Below, one piece after another: positions 1 to 8,213 of a stretch of 64,000 bases of DNA. Each line of letters opens with the position of its first letter. Positions within the stretch are counted from its first letter, which is position 1. This stretch comes from Streptomyces sp. NBC_01232 (lineage in GTDB: Bacteria > Actinomycetota > Actinomycetes > Streptomycetales > Streptomycetaceae), in the NCBI RefSeq assembly GCF_035989885.1, contig NZ_CP108518.1, positions 7,989,001 through 8,053,000 of the forward strand, in the 5' to 3' direction. The position numbers and the translations under genes were made by a program. The notes beneath the pieces were generated by a model. It ran no database searches. It saw nothing but the letters and a program-made list of their open reading frames with translations, and had not been told where the DNA came from.

Positions 1-268
1 CGGTGCCCGCCCGGGTGAGCCACCGGCCGTCGGGGCGGCGTACACCCATCGCCGTGGGTACGGAGCCGCCGATCGCGCGGGAGACGTCCACGCCGACGGC
101 CTCGAGCGCGCGCAGGGCGTTGGGGGCGAGGCCGATGCCGGCGCCGGTGACGGGGGATTCGGGAGCGCGTTCGCAGACGGTGACGTCCCAGCCCCGGCGG
201 TGCAGTGCGACGGCGCTCGTGAGGCCGCCGATCCCGGCTCCGACCACCACCGCACGACGGTTCGTCAT
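1..268 (-). CDS. FAD-dependent monooxygenase, N-terminal part (runs off left edge)
   Basis: Only the first 89 codons lie in the window. They encode the start of an FAD-binding Rossmann fold: a hydrophobic strand followed by GAGIGG (residues 10-15), a second strand ending in CER with the acidic ribose-binding residue at about 33, then GAGIGLAPNALRALE. This pattern is typical of PHBH-type monooxygenases, which use FAD and NAD(P)H to hydroxylate small, often aromatic, substrates. The ATG at 268 begins directly with the beta strand. A TetR gene lies 81 bp upstream on the same strand, so the two may be co-transcribed, with the regulator controlling the enzyme. The substrate cannot be told from this fragment. 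Confidence 0.85.
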   Translation of the reverse strand, partial: MTNRRAVVVGAGIGGLTSAVALHRRGWDVTVCERAPESPVTGAGIGLAPNALRALEAVGVDVSRAIGGSVPTAMGVRRPDGRWLTRAGT

Positions 269-349
269 GACCAACCCCCCTGTTCGGGCTACCACTTTAG
301 AACGGTGGGTCCGTGCACACACCCACAGCCGGTCCCGGGCCCGGCCTTG

Positions 350-1045
350 TCAATGGGCGAGCCGGGTGGCGAGGCCGTCGAGGACGATGTCGAGACCGTC
401 GGCGAACTTCCGGTCGCGGTACGCGGCGTGGTCCGGGGCGGGCTGCCCGCGGTCGGTGCCGGGCTCGGTGGGGAGGATGTGGGCGAGGAATTCGGCTTCG
501 GTGCGCCCGGAGCGGGCCACGGTGGTCAGCCAGGCGGATTCGGTGGTGCTCATGCCGATCGCGTAGGAGAACACGACGTCGATCGCGCCGTGGGGGTCGG
601 GGAGGCCGACGGTGGTGAAGAGGTCCGCCAGCCGTTCGGAGATGGCGGCGAGGTTGGGCCCGAGGTAGGCCAGGCCGGCCCGGCCCAGTTCCGCGCACAG
701 CCAGGGATGCCGCAGGGCCGTGCTGCGGAAGGACATGGCGCACTCGGATACGCCGGCCCGCCAGTCCGGGCCGTCGGTCCGCGGCAGGACGACCTCTCCC
801 AGGATCTCGTCCACGGCCAGTTCCATCAGCTCGTCCCTGTTGGCGACGTGCCGGTAGAACGAGGTGGCACCGGCGTTCAGCCGGGCACCGAGCTTGCGCA
901 TGCTCAGCGCTTCACCGCCGGCCTCGTCCAGGATCGCGATCGCCTCGCGGACGATCACGGCGCGGCTCAGCGCGGGCTGGCGCGGCGCCATCTGGGGGCG
1001 TGTCCACACGGAGGGGACGGGATCGCTGTTCGTCTTCGCTGCCAC
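350..1045 (-). CDS. TetR/AcrR family transcriptional regulator
   Basis: A 231-residue one-component repressor. The N-terminal helix-turn-helix spans about residues 28-75, with the typical LSMRKLGARL...TSFYRHVANRDEL recognition region. The rest is an all-helical ligand-binding domain of the TetR_C type. I chose the GTG at 1045 because GGAAGG lies just upstream and the HTH then starts at a normal distance. The open frame continues upstream but without protein-like sequence. The downstream gene on the same strand is an FAD monooxygenase, the likely target. Three copies of a CGCACAGTG-like motif sit upstream (1064-1262) and may be its operators. Confidence 0.9.
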   Translation of the reverse strand: MAAKTNSDPVPSVWTRPQMAPRQPALSRAVIVREAIAILDEAGGEALSMRKLGARLNAGATSFYRHVANRDELMELAVDEILGEVVLPRTDGPDWRAGVSECAMSFRSTALRHPWLCAELGRAGLAYLGPNLAAISERLADLFTTVGLPDPHGAIDVVFSYAIGMSTTESAWLTTVARSGRTEAEFLAHILPTEPGTDRGQPAPDHAAYRDRKFADGLDIVLDGLATRLAH

Positions 1046-1063
1046 GCGGGCTTCCTTCCAGGG

Positions 1064-1075
1064 TGCGCACAGTGT
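1064..1075. promoter_or_regulatory. candidate TetR operator, copy 1
   Basis: TGCGCACAGTGT, 19 bp upstream of the TetR start codon. It is repeated exactly at 1144-1155, and a partial inverted copy lies at 1251-1262. A repeated partly palindromic motif next to a TetR gene suggests autoregulation; this is inference. Confidence 0.4.
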
Positions 1076-1143
1076 TCGCCTGAAGGGTACAGGTGGACCA
1101 CAGCCCCTCCGGGGGACCGTCGAACTGTCTCCGGAAAAGCATT

Positions 1144-1155
1144 TGCGCACAGTGT
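1144..1155. promoter_or_regulatory. candidate TetR operator, copy 2
   Basis: Second exact copy of TGCGCACAGTGT. Here it continues into GC, making GCACAGTGTGC, which is more nearly palindromic than copy 1. Confidence 0.35.
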
Positions 1156-1393
1156 GCTCATGTGCATACGGTGTGCTGGCTGTGGTGCTCGGCACGCCAT
1201 TCCGGCCGGTGCCGGTGGCAACGCAATAGGCGTACCCGACGGGGGTGGGTACGCACTGTGCGAGGACCGCGGGCGTGGGCGGGCCCCTCGGAACCGACTG
1301 CCGCTCCGAGGGCCCGGCACCGCGCGCCCCCGGTCGGGGGAGGGTCCACAACGTCCACCGCCTCGAGCGGGACGAACGACCGCCGCACCCGGC

Positions 1394-2359
1394 AGGCCCG
1401 GCCTCCTCCGTGACGCGCTCGTCCGGGTCCTCGACGCCGACGACCCGCTCGATCAGCACCTGGCGGTCGAGGCGGTGGCCGCGGCGGCTCTCGTCGCCGC
1501 CCAGTGCCCCGGTGGCCGCCCCGTCACCAGCGGCTACGGGCCGGACCTGCCCGTCCCGGCGCTCCCGGCCGACCTGCGCGAGACCGCCGTCCGTGCCCTG
1601 GACCGGATCACGGCCGAGTCGTCGGAGCTGCGGGAACTGTGGATGACGTCCGACCGCTACCTCTACTGGCTGCACAGCCTGCACCTCCTGCGCCGGGTGC
1701 TCACCTTCCCGGCAGCGCAGCCGGTGGGCGATTCCTGGGCCAGGATCGACGCGTGGATGCAGCGACACGCCCCCGCCTCCTACGCCCTGCTCGCGCCCCC
1801 CGCCGATCCCGCCGAGGTCGAAGCCGCACAGAAGGCGATGGGGATACGTTTTCCCGCTGACCTCCTGGAATCACTGGCCTGTCACAACGGGATCACCGAG
1901 TGGGACAACCTGGTCCCGGGCCGGCCGCCCATGTCCGTCGCGGGGATCCTCGCCCACTGGCAGATGTGCGTCGAGATCGCAGGGGACGATCCCGACCTGG
2001 CCGAGGTGTCCGACGGGAGCGACGAGGAGCCCTGGTGGCACCCGCAGTGGATCCCGTGGGCGCAGAGCGACGGCGACTCCGACGTCATCGACATGCGTGA
2101 AGGGCCCGGCCAGGGCCGCCTGGGCAGCGCGGCCCACGATGACACAGGCCACTTCCATGACGGCTGGCCCAGCCTCGCCACCTACCTGACCGCCGTTGCC
2201 GACGCCTTCGAATACGGCTCCGAGGTCGATGGGGACGTCCCGTTCCTCACCACGGAGGGCACGGTGTGGTGGGACGGGTCCGGGACGACCGAACTCAACG
2301 GGACCCCCCTCACCCCCGCGCCACGCTCGCCGGGGCAGGCCGCTGCGCGCCGGCCGTAG
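1394..2359 (+). pseudogene. DUF4259-SMI1/KNR4 (SUKH) fusion protein with lost N-terminus
   Basis: From about 1394 the frame reads RPGLLRDALVRVLDADD and AVAAAALVAAQCPGG, the second half of a DUF4259 domain. After a linker, from about 1754, comes a SUKH (SMI1/KNR4) domain with a conserved Trp/Asp/Gly-rich core (WHPQWIPWAQSDGDSD, then GWPSLATYLTAVADA). SUKH proteins are often immunity or scaffold proteins. The expected beginning of DUF4259 (about 30 residues opening with MGxWG) is missing: the bases before 1394 have no in-frame start except a distant ATG at 1160 whose translation looks non-coding. A fragment in another frame (about 1340-1393) may be the shifted remainder. A sequencing error or an internal start (ATG near 1642 or 1754) would be the alternative. 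It lies upstream of the TerD-like gene on the same strand. Confidence 0.55.
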
Positions 2360-2468
2360 CACGGCGGCCCGGCCGGCGCTCCGGGCGTTCCGGCCGGTTT
2401 TCCCCAGGCCTTGTCCCGGAGGCCCGATGGCCGCAGGATCGGGACATGATCCATTCTGGGGAGGGGAA

Positions 2469-3905
2469 ATGATCAAGGGGGGCAACGGCTTTGTTCCGAC
2501 GGTGCCGCTAAGGCTCGCCGTGCGGAGCGGAGTTGATGTCGCAGTCCTGCTTCTGACGGAGCAGGGACGGGTCAGGGGGGACGGCGACATCGTGTTCCAC
2601 GGTGCGCCGGTTCATCCTGCGGGTGCGGTGCGGCTGTTGGGGGAGGAGGCCGGCACCGTGTGGGTGGAGACCGGACTCGCCGCCATCGAGGAGCAGATCG
2701 TCCGGGTCCTGGTGGTGGGATCCACGGAGGTCGGGTCGCTGAGGGATGCGGGCGAGTTGTCCGTGGAGGCGTTCGCGCCGGACGGCACGTCGGTCGCCCG
2801 GTACGACGTGACGGACGCGGGCGGCGAGACGGCGATGGTGCTCGCGGAGGTCTACCGGCGGGCGGGGGGCTGGAAGTTCCGTGCGGTGGGCCAGGGTTAT
2901 GTGAACGGCCTCGCAGGCCTGGCGAAGGACCACGGCGTGGACGTGGCGGAAGAGGCCCCGGCGCCCCCGCACCAGGTTCCGGTGCCGGCCCCGACGCAGT
3001 GGCAGGGCGTGGCCCAGGCTCCGGGCGTGGCCCAGGCTCCGGTTCCGTTCCAGGTCCCGGCGTCGGCTCCGGCTCCGGTTCCGTTCCAGCCGCCGGCCCC
3101 GGCCGCCCCGGCCGCCCCGGCGCCGGCCTTCGCGCCCGCCGCCGCTCCGGCGCCCGTGTTTCAGGCCCCCGGCGCTCCGGCGCCGGCCGTGGCCGAGCAG
3201 CGGCCGAGCGGCCAGGACTGGATGTTCGGCGCCGTCTTCGAGCCGCACACGTGGACGGGCCGGGACAACGACGTCATCACGGCGAACGGGCTGCCGCCGG
3301 GGGCGGTCGTGGTCGATCTCAGCATTCGGGGAGACGGGTACACGGGTCTGTGGCCCCTCACCCGGTTCAACAAGGAGGGGGAGACCCTCGTCAACAGCAC
3401 GGAGGAGAACTTCCGCGGCCGCGTGCTCGTCCAGGTCCCGGAGAACGGACGCCTGCGTCTGCAGCTGAAGGCGGAGGGTCCCTGGCAGCTCCAGGTGCTG
3501 CCACTGGCCGCAGCCACGCTCCTGACGGAGGCCGAGCTGGAGTGCCGCGGCCCCGACGTCCTGCTGCACACCGGCGGCATAGCCGATCTCGCACTCCATT
3601 ACCGGGGCGACGACAATCTCATAGTCAATCTCTTCGAACTGGAGGGACACGACGACCCCGCGACCCTGCCCACGAGCGACAACGTCGTGAATGAGATCGG
3701 CAAACGGCGGGAGACCGTTCCGCTCCCCGAGGGTCCGGTCATCGTGCAGTTGGAGATGGCGGACGGTCCGTGGAAGGCGAGGCTGAAGCACCTGGAGCCG
3801 CACAGCCGGCCGTCGCACGGCGGCGGTACGCCGAGGGGCGCCGGTCCGGTGCCGGTGGCCGACGTGGGCAAGACCAAGGGCTGGCTGCGACGCACCCGAG
3901 GCTGA
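2469..3905 (+). CDS. TerD-domain protein with Pro/Ala linker and second C-terminal domain
   Basis: 478 residues. Residues 1-155 form a TerD-like beta-sandwich, starting MIKGGNG and containing the FAPDGTSVARYDV and WKFRAVGQGY segments seen in stress/tellurite-resistance TerD family proteins. A low-complexity Pro/Ala/Val linker (about 161-240) follows, made partly of a tandem duplication (VAQAPGVAQAP). A distinct C-terminal domain (about 240-460) contains GLWPLTRFNKEGE and repeated WQLQ/WKARL strands, so it is probably another all-beta domain. The ATG at 2469 has GGGGAGGGGAA immediately before it; the longer upstream frame is not protein-like. TerD proteins bind Ca2+ and work with kinases and vWA proteins, but no other ter gene is adjacent. 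Confidence 0.88.
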   Translation: MIKGGNGFVPTVPLRLAVRSGVDVAVLLLTEQGRVRGDGDIVFHGAPVHPAGAVRLLGEEAGTVWVETGLAAIEEQIVRVLVVGSTEVGSLRDAGELSVEAFAPDGTSVARYDVTDAGGETAMVLAEVYRRAGGWKFRAVGQGYVNGLAGLAKDHGVDVAEEAPAPPHQVPVPAPTQWQGVAQAPGVAQAPVPFQVPASAPAPVPFQPPAPAAPAAPAPAFAPAAAPAPVFQAPGAPAPAVAEQRPSGQDWMFGAVFEPHTWTGRDNDVITANGLPPGAVVVDLSIRGDGYTGLWPLTRFNKEGETLVNSTEENFRGRVLVQVPENGRLRLQLKAEGPWQLQVLPLAAATLLTEAELECRGPDVLLHTGGIADLALHYRGDDNLIVNLFELEGHDDPATLPTSDNVVNEIGKRRETVPLPEGPVIVQLEMADGPWKARLKHLEPHSRPSHGGGTPRGAGPVPVADVGKTKGWLRRTRG

Positions 3906-4402
3906 GCCTCCACCCTGCCGGTCGCCCGCCGCACAGGGAAGCCGGTATGGCGGGCGACCGGCCGGGCGAGTGTGCCTGCCTTGGGTCCGGACGACACGGA
4001 TCCATGGCCGGCAACCCCTCTGAGCGCCGCTGTGGCGCCTTCGCGGGTTGGTGTGCTGCCGGTCGGGTCAGCAGCACTGCCAGGCGAAGCCCGCCCGGTC
4101 GAAGCGGCCCGCGGCGAGGTCGGCGGGGGTCTTGCCGGGAGGCGCCGGGCCCGGACACCGCGTGGGCGATCTCCCACTCCGCCGCCCCCTGTACGGGCAC
4201 GGGGTGGCCCCCGAGCCGGTGTCCCACGTCGCCCGGGCCCGAGTCGGTGTCGACCCTGCCGACGGTGATCGTGCCTGCGTGCCGGGCGACGAGTCGGCGC
4301 GCGTGCCGCGGTGCAGGAGTCGGCTGTCAGGGTCTACCGGGCGGCGGCATCGGCGGTACCCGCCGACCTCCGCCCCCGGCTCGACCTGCAGAATGCCACG
4401 GT
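3906..4402. other. gene-free 497-bp region with a possible decayed reading frame
   Basis: No intact gene. The minus strand carries a protein-like stretch in two frames (see 4068-4290). The rest shows nothing I can interpret. Confidence 0.5.
4068..4290 (-). pseudogene. possible gene remnant, frameshifted, unknown family
   Basis: Read on the minus strand, one frame gives GTITVGRVDTDSGPGDVGHR and AAEWEIAHAVSGPGA. After a one-base shift near 4140 the next frame gives PGKTPADLAAGRFDRAGF and then WQCC-stop. Both halves look like real protein (balanced composition, amphipathic segments) in a region without any intact gene. An in-frame stop lies just upstream of the first half. I do not recognise the family; it may be chance. 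Confidence 0.3.
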
Positions 4403-5200
4403 ATGAACTCTCAGTCACTGCGGGGTCCTTCGGACAGAGCGCTCCGCGCCGTGCGGGGATACCCGCGCCGTGCGCCGCTCACTCTCGCCTATGTCTGCCT
4501 GCTCCTGATCAGCCATGCCTGGGTCGGCTACGGACTGTCCGACGAGCGGGCGGCCTCCGTGTTGGGCCACGTCAGCACCAACCTGGACAACCTGCGAGAC
4601 CATCCGGTTTCGGCGCTGCTCGGCAGCGTGATGTTCTTCGACGGCACGCTCACGGATGTCACCTCAACCGACTTCGTGGGTACCTTCATCACCTTGGGCC
4701 TCGGTGTCTGCTGCTGCCTGGCCTGGGCTGAGCACCGGTGGGGGAAGCTGCGCGCCGTGGCCGTGTTCCTCGGCGGGCATGTCGCGGCGACTCTCCTCAC
4801 CGCGGTCGTCATCGCCCTTGCCCTGCGGCACGGTTGGTACCCGACCGCCGTGCGGCAGTCCTTGGACTACGGGGTCAGCTACGGAGCCCAGACCGTGCTG
4901 GCGATCGGGACGCTCGCCCTGCCGCGCTGGGGTCGCCTCCCTTGGGCCGTCTTCGTCCTCGCATGGCCTCTCGGTGGCGCCGAATGGACGACCGGGCCGC
5001 TGCCGGACTTCACCACGATCGGCCACCTCATGGCAGCGGTCCTCGGCTTCGGGCTGTTGGGCGTCCAGGCTCTCAGGCGGCAACGGCTCCGCCCCGCCGA
5101 ACCGGCCGCCCCCACGGGCGACTTCGAGCCGCTCAGCCGAAGCTCCGCACCTGAGTCGGCGTCATCGGCGTCCGGAACGGAAACACCTCCATCGGTCTGA
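4403..5200 (+). CDS. rhomboid-like integral membrane protein
   Basis: 265 residues with about six hydrophobic segments (starting near residues 27, 92, 116, 160, 178 and 207) and a hydrophilic Pro/Ser-rich C-terminal tail of about 45 residues. The order of a loop with GVSYGA (candidate catalytic Ser, TM4) and TTIGHLMAAVLG (candidate His, TM6) matches rhomboid intramembrane serine proteases. The classic GxSG is relaxed here, so activity is uncertain. The Ser-His pair would cleave membrane proteins inside the bilayer. The ATG at 4403 gives a basic cytoplasmic N-terminus before TM1. It stands alone, in the same direction as the TerD gene 500 bp upstream. Confidence 0.75.
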   Translation: MNSQSLRGPSDRALRAVRGYPRRAPLTLAYVCLLLISHAWVGYGLSDERAASVLGHVSTNLDNLRDHPVSALLGSVMFFDGTLTDVTSTDFVGTFITLGLGVCCCLAWAEHRWGKLRAVAVFLGGHVAATLLTAVVIALALRHGWYPTAVRQSLDYGVSYGAQTVLAIGTLALPRWGRLPWAVFVLAWPLGGAEWTTGPLPDFTTIGHLMAAVLGFGLLGVQALRRQRLRPAEPAAPTGDFEPLSRSSAPESASSASGTETPPSV

Positions 5201-5247
5201 GATCTGAGCCCCAGCGACGGCGAGAGCGAAACTCGCCGCCGGCTCGG

Positions 5248-6204
5248 TCAGTCACTCCAGTAGTTGCGTTCCGGCAGCTCGACCCACACGTCCGGAGGGC
5301 CCACCACAGCGCGCGCATCGGTCGGACTCACTCCGGCCGCGGCGCAGGAGTGGGCCACGGCCCTGTGCCGGTAGAGGTAGGAGTTCAGCACTCCCGCCGA
5401 GGTGTCGTTCTCGTACGGTCCGCCGCCCGGGTGGCCGTCCCGGCTCTCGATGGTTCCGTGGCGCGCGAGGCTCCCCTGGTTGCCGCTCTTGGGGTTGGCG
5501 TACAGGCCGTAGCAGACGGTGCCGACGGACAGCCGGGCCAGCACGCCCGGCATCTGTGGTGCGTATCCCCAGGGCTGGGACACGATGCAGCCGCCCGGCA
5601 CTGACGTCACGCCGACGATACGCAGGCTCTCGTCCATGTCGTACTCGTACGGGGCCTCGAGCAACTCGTCGATGACCTCGTCCTCCACCGGCACCGCATC
5701 CAGGCGGCGAACAGCTTCGGCGGCGTCGATCCCCGCCACGCAGGCCAGTCCCGTGCCGTCGTAGTGGAACTCGCCCAGCGCCGCCACGAGTCGAGCGGCC
5801 TCCTCGGCCGCCGCGCGCTCCGTGGTGGTCAGGTCCACCCCCGCCGGTATCGGGAAGAGCCCCGGCGTCGGTCCTGCGAGACTCAGCCGACCCGGCGACC
5901 ACCCGCCGATCGACGGCTGCCAGGGATCGGCCCCGGCGGCTGCAAGGGCGCGCGCGTTCTCCGGCTTCCGGGAGACGACGGCCTCCCACAGGGCCGTCAC
6001 CCCGCCCTCCAGTGCGTCCACGTCGGCCACGCGACCGGCGATCTCCGCGACGACCTCCGAAGAGCCGAACACCGCCGCACGATGCAGTGGGCGGCCCCCG
6101 CTCCATCTCTCCGGGTCGGCTCCCTCTTCGAGGCGCCGACGGATGTCGTCGTGGTCCGTCCACTCCCAGCCCATGCCGGCCCAGCCGTCATCCACTGCTG
6201 ACAT
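5248..6204 (-). CDS. ankyrin-repeat domain protein
   Basis: 318 residues. The first 90 or so form two to three ankyrin-like repeats (DHDDIRRRLEEGADPERWSG, PLHRAAVFGSSEVVAEIAG, VTALWEAVVSRKPENARALA, AAGADPWQPS). The remaining two-thirds is a separate domain found in some Streptomyces ankyrin proteins, containing CIVSQPWGYAPQ and GLYANPKSGNQGS. There is no signal peptide or membrane segment, so it should be cytoplasmic, with a protein-binding N-terminus. The ATG at 6204 is preceded by GGAGGGG. It is convergent with the rhomboid-like gene (47 bp between stops). The function of the C-terminal domain is unknown to me. Confidence 0.85.
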   Translation of the reverse strand: MSAVDDGWAGMGWEWTDHDDIRRRLEEGADPERWSGGRPLHRAAVFGSSEVVAEIAGRVADVDALEGGVTALWEAVVSRKPENARALAAAGADPWQPSIGGWSPGRLSLAGPTPGLFPIPAGVDLTTTERAAAEEAARLVAALGEFHYDGTGLACVAGIDAAEAVRRLDAVPVEDEVIDELLEAPYEYDMDESLRIVGVTSVPGGCIVSQPWGYAPQMPGVLARLSVGTVCYGLYANPKSGNQGSLARHGTIESRDGHPGGGPYENDTSAGVLNSYLYRHRAVAHSCAAAGVSPTDARAVVGPPDVWVELPERNYWSD

Positions 6205-6649
6205 CGATACCCCTCCATCGCCTGACGCCACGGTTTCCCCGCCCGCACACGCCCTCACACGCTCGCACACGGGTCTGACAACCCGCCGCTCGCCGAGATC
6301 CTCATCGACACGCCGATGGGCACGGTCTGGAACCTGCATAACGACGTCGAGCGCCGGCCGTCCTGGCAGGCCCCCGTGACGACCGCCGAACGACTCGACC
6401 GCGGCCCGCTTCGCCGGGGTCCGGTCTTCCGGTGGACCACTCCCGATGAACCCCGCGTGGGCCGGCAGCGCCAGGTGTGTCGCGGTCATTGCGGCCGGGG
6501 GGACCGCGCGCAAGCTGGGAGCAGTGGCGGCCGGGTCCCGCCGTGCGCCGGACCCTACGGGGAGATGTCCCCGGCCGGGGCCGCATGACCGGCCGGTTCG
6601 CGGGAAACCGGCAGGGCGGGGGCGATCGAGCAGGAGGGATCACAAAGCG
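6205..6649. other. intergenic region holding a SRPBCC gene fragment
   Basis: Besides the fragment at 6271-6456 I see no gene. The end of the region carries the ribosome-binding site (AGGAGG, about 6632) of the MFS gene. Confidence 0.6.
6271..6456 (+). pseudogene. SRPBCC (polyketide cyclase-like) fragment
   Basis: In one plus-strand frame the bases read NPPLAEILIDTP, TVWNLHNDVERRPSWQ, VTTAERLDRGPLRRG and VFRWTT. This is the start of a START/SRPBCC small-molecule-binding protein: a beta strand, the VW helix, the W-Q turn and the following strand. About 60 residues are recognisable; the remaining 80-100 residues and a start codon are missing, and the frame then runs into unrelated Arg/Gly-rich sequence. 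It looks like a truncated relic between the ankyrin and MFS genes. Confidence 0.6.
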
Positions 6650-8149
6650 ATGGCATCCACCGCCTCGTCGCCGGAGGACTCCGTACCGGCCGGAACGGGT
6701 ACGGTCACCACGGCCGTGCCGGCCCGTCTCGACCGGCTGCCGTGGTCCCGGTGGCACTGGATGATCGTGATCGGCCTCGGCACCGTATGGATCCTCGACG
6801 GGCTCGAGGTCACCATCGTCGGCAACGTCGCCGGCCGTCTTGCGGAGGAAGGCAGCGGCCTCGACATCACGGCCGCCCAGGTCACCGGTGTTGCCGCCGC
6901 CCTCTACGTGGCGGGTGCCTGCTCCGGGGCGCTGTTCTTCGGCTGGCTGACCGACCGCTACGGCCGTAAGAAGCTCTTCATGGTGACCCTGGCCGTCTAC
7001 CTCGGCGCGACCGCCATGACCGCGCTGTCGTTCGAGTCCTGGTGGTTCTTCCTCTTCCGCTTCCTCACCGGCTTCGGCATCGGCGGCGAGTACGCGGCCA
7101 TCAACTCGGCGATCGACGAGCTGATCCCGTCCCTCTACCGGGGCCGGGTCGACCTCATCATCAACGGCAGCTACTGGCTGGGCGCGATCGGCGGCGCCCT
7201 GCTGTCCGTGGTGATGCTGGACACCGACATCTTCCCGCAGAACCTCGGCTGGCGGCTCAGTTTCGCCCTCGGGGTCGTCCTCGGCCTCGTCATCCTCCTC
7301 GTACGACGGCACGTTCCGGAAAGTCCGCGCTGGCAGTTCATCCACGGCCGGGCGGAGGACGCCGAGGAACTGGTCTCGTCCGTCGAACAGCGGATCGAGG
7401 ACGAGAAGGGCGAGCCGCTCCCGCCGCCGGCCGGTGAGATCACCATCCAGCAGCGCAAGAGCATCGGCTTCGGCCTGATCGCCAGGACGGTCTTCGGCCG
7501 CTACCCGCGCCGCGCCGTCCTCGGCCTGTCGCTCTTCATCGGGCAGGCGTTCCTCTACAACGCCATCACCTTCGGCTTCGGCACCATCCTCACGACGTTC
7601 TTCGACGTCCCCACGGGCCATACCGGCTACTACTTCGCCGTGATCGCCGCGGGCAACTTCCTCGGCCCCCTGCTGCTCGGGAAGCTGTTCGACACGGTCG
7701 GGCGCCGGATCATGATCTCCTCCACGTACCTGCTCTCGGGCGTGCTCCTGTTCGCGACGGCCTGGCTGTTCGACCGCGGCTCGCTCACGGCGACGACGAT
7801 GGCGGTCTGCTGGTGCGTGGTGCTGTTCTTCGCGTCGGCGGGTGCCTCCAGCGCGTACCTGACCGTCTCGGAGGTGTTCCCCATGGAGACCCGTGCCATG
7901 GCCATCGCCTTCTTCTACGCGCTCGGCACCGCGGCAGGAGGCATCAGCGGTCCGCTGATCTTCGCGGACCTCACCGAGTCGGGCGTGGTCGGCGACACGG
8001 CGCTCGCCTTCCGGATCGGTGCCGCACTGATGTGCGCGGCCGGTCTCGTGGCGGCGTTCCTTGCGGTCAAGGCCGAACGGCGCTCGTTGGAGGACATCGC
8101 CGAGCCCCTGTCGGTGGCGAAGCCGGCTCCGACCTCCGCCTCCGGCTGA
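6650..8149 (+). CDS. MFS transporter (metabolite:H+ symporter/sugar porter-like)
   Basis: 499 residues with about 12 transmembrane helices and a hydrophilic N-terminus of about 30 residues. The signature loop between TM2 and TM3 is present (GWLTDRYGRKKLF), as are FLTGFGIGGEY after TM4, HVPESPRW before the central loop, and KLFDTVGRR in the second half. These place it in the group that includes aromatic-acid and sugar symporters. AGGAGG stands 12 bp before the ATG at 6650. The substrate is unknown; no catabolic gene is adjacent. It faces the membrane-hybrid gene convergently. Confidence 0.9.
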   Translation: MASTASSPEDSVPAGTGTVTTAVPARLDRLPWSRWHWMIVIGLGTVWILDGLEVTIVGNVAGRLAEEGSGLDITAAQVTGVAAALYVAGACSGALFFGWLTDRYGRKKLFMVTLAVYLGATAMTALSFESWWFFLFRFLTGFGIGGEYAAINSAIDELIPSLYRGRVDLIINGSYWLGAIGGALLSVVMLDTDIFPQNLGWRLSFALGVVLGLVILLVRRHVPESPRWQFIHGRAEDAEELVSSVEQRIEDEKGEPLPPPAGEITIQQRKSIGFGLIARTVFGRYPRRAVLGLSLFIGQAFLYNAITFGFGTILTTFFDVPTGHTGYYFAVIAAGNFLGPLLLGKLFDTVGRRIMISSTYLLSGVLLFATAWLFDRGSLTATTMAVCWCVVLFFASAGASSAYLTVSEVFPMETRAMAIAFFYALGTAAGGISGPLIFADLTESGVVGDTALAFRIGAALMCAAGLVAAFLAVKAERRSLEDIAEPLSVAKPAPTSASG

Positions 8150-8213
8150 CCTTCGCCCCCGTGCCGGACGCGCCTCCGGCTGATCGCCGCCCCCGTCCAG
8201 GACCCGCCGCCGG

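Larger units (their letters stand above)
1046..1393. other. intergenic region with repeated TetR-operator-like motif
   Basis: No convincing gene. It holds the promoter of the TetR gene. The 12-mer TGCGCACAGTGT occurs at 1064-1075 and again exactly 80 bp later at 1144-1155. The related inverted form ACGCACTGTGCG is at 1251-1262. Confidence 0.5.

Noticed and set aside
200..1393. Upstream extension of the SUKH frame to position 200
   Set aside because: The sequence is Gly/Arg/Pro-rich and antisense to the TetR gene; no domain or ribosome-binding site.
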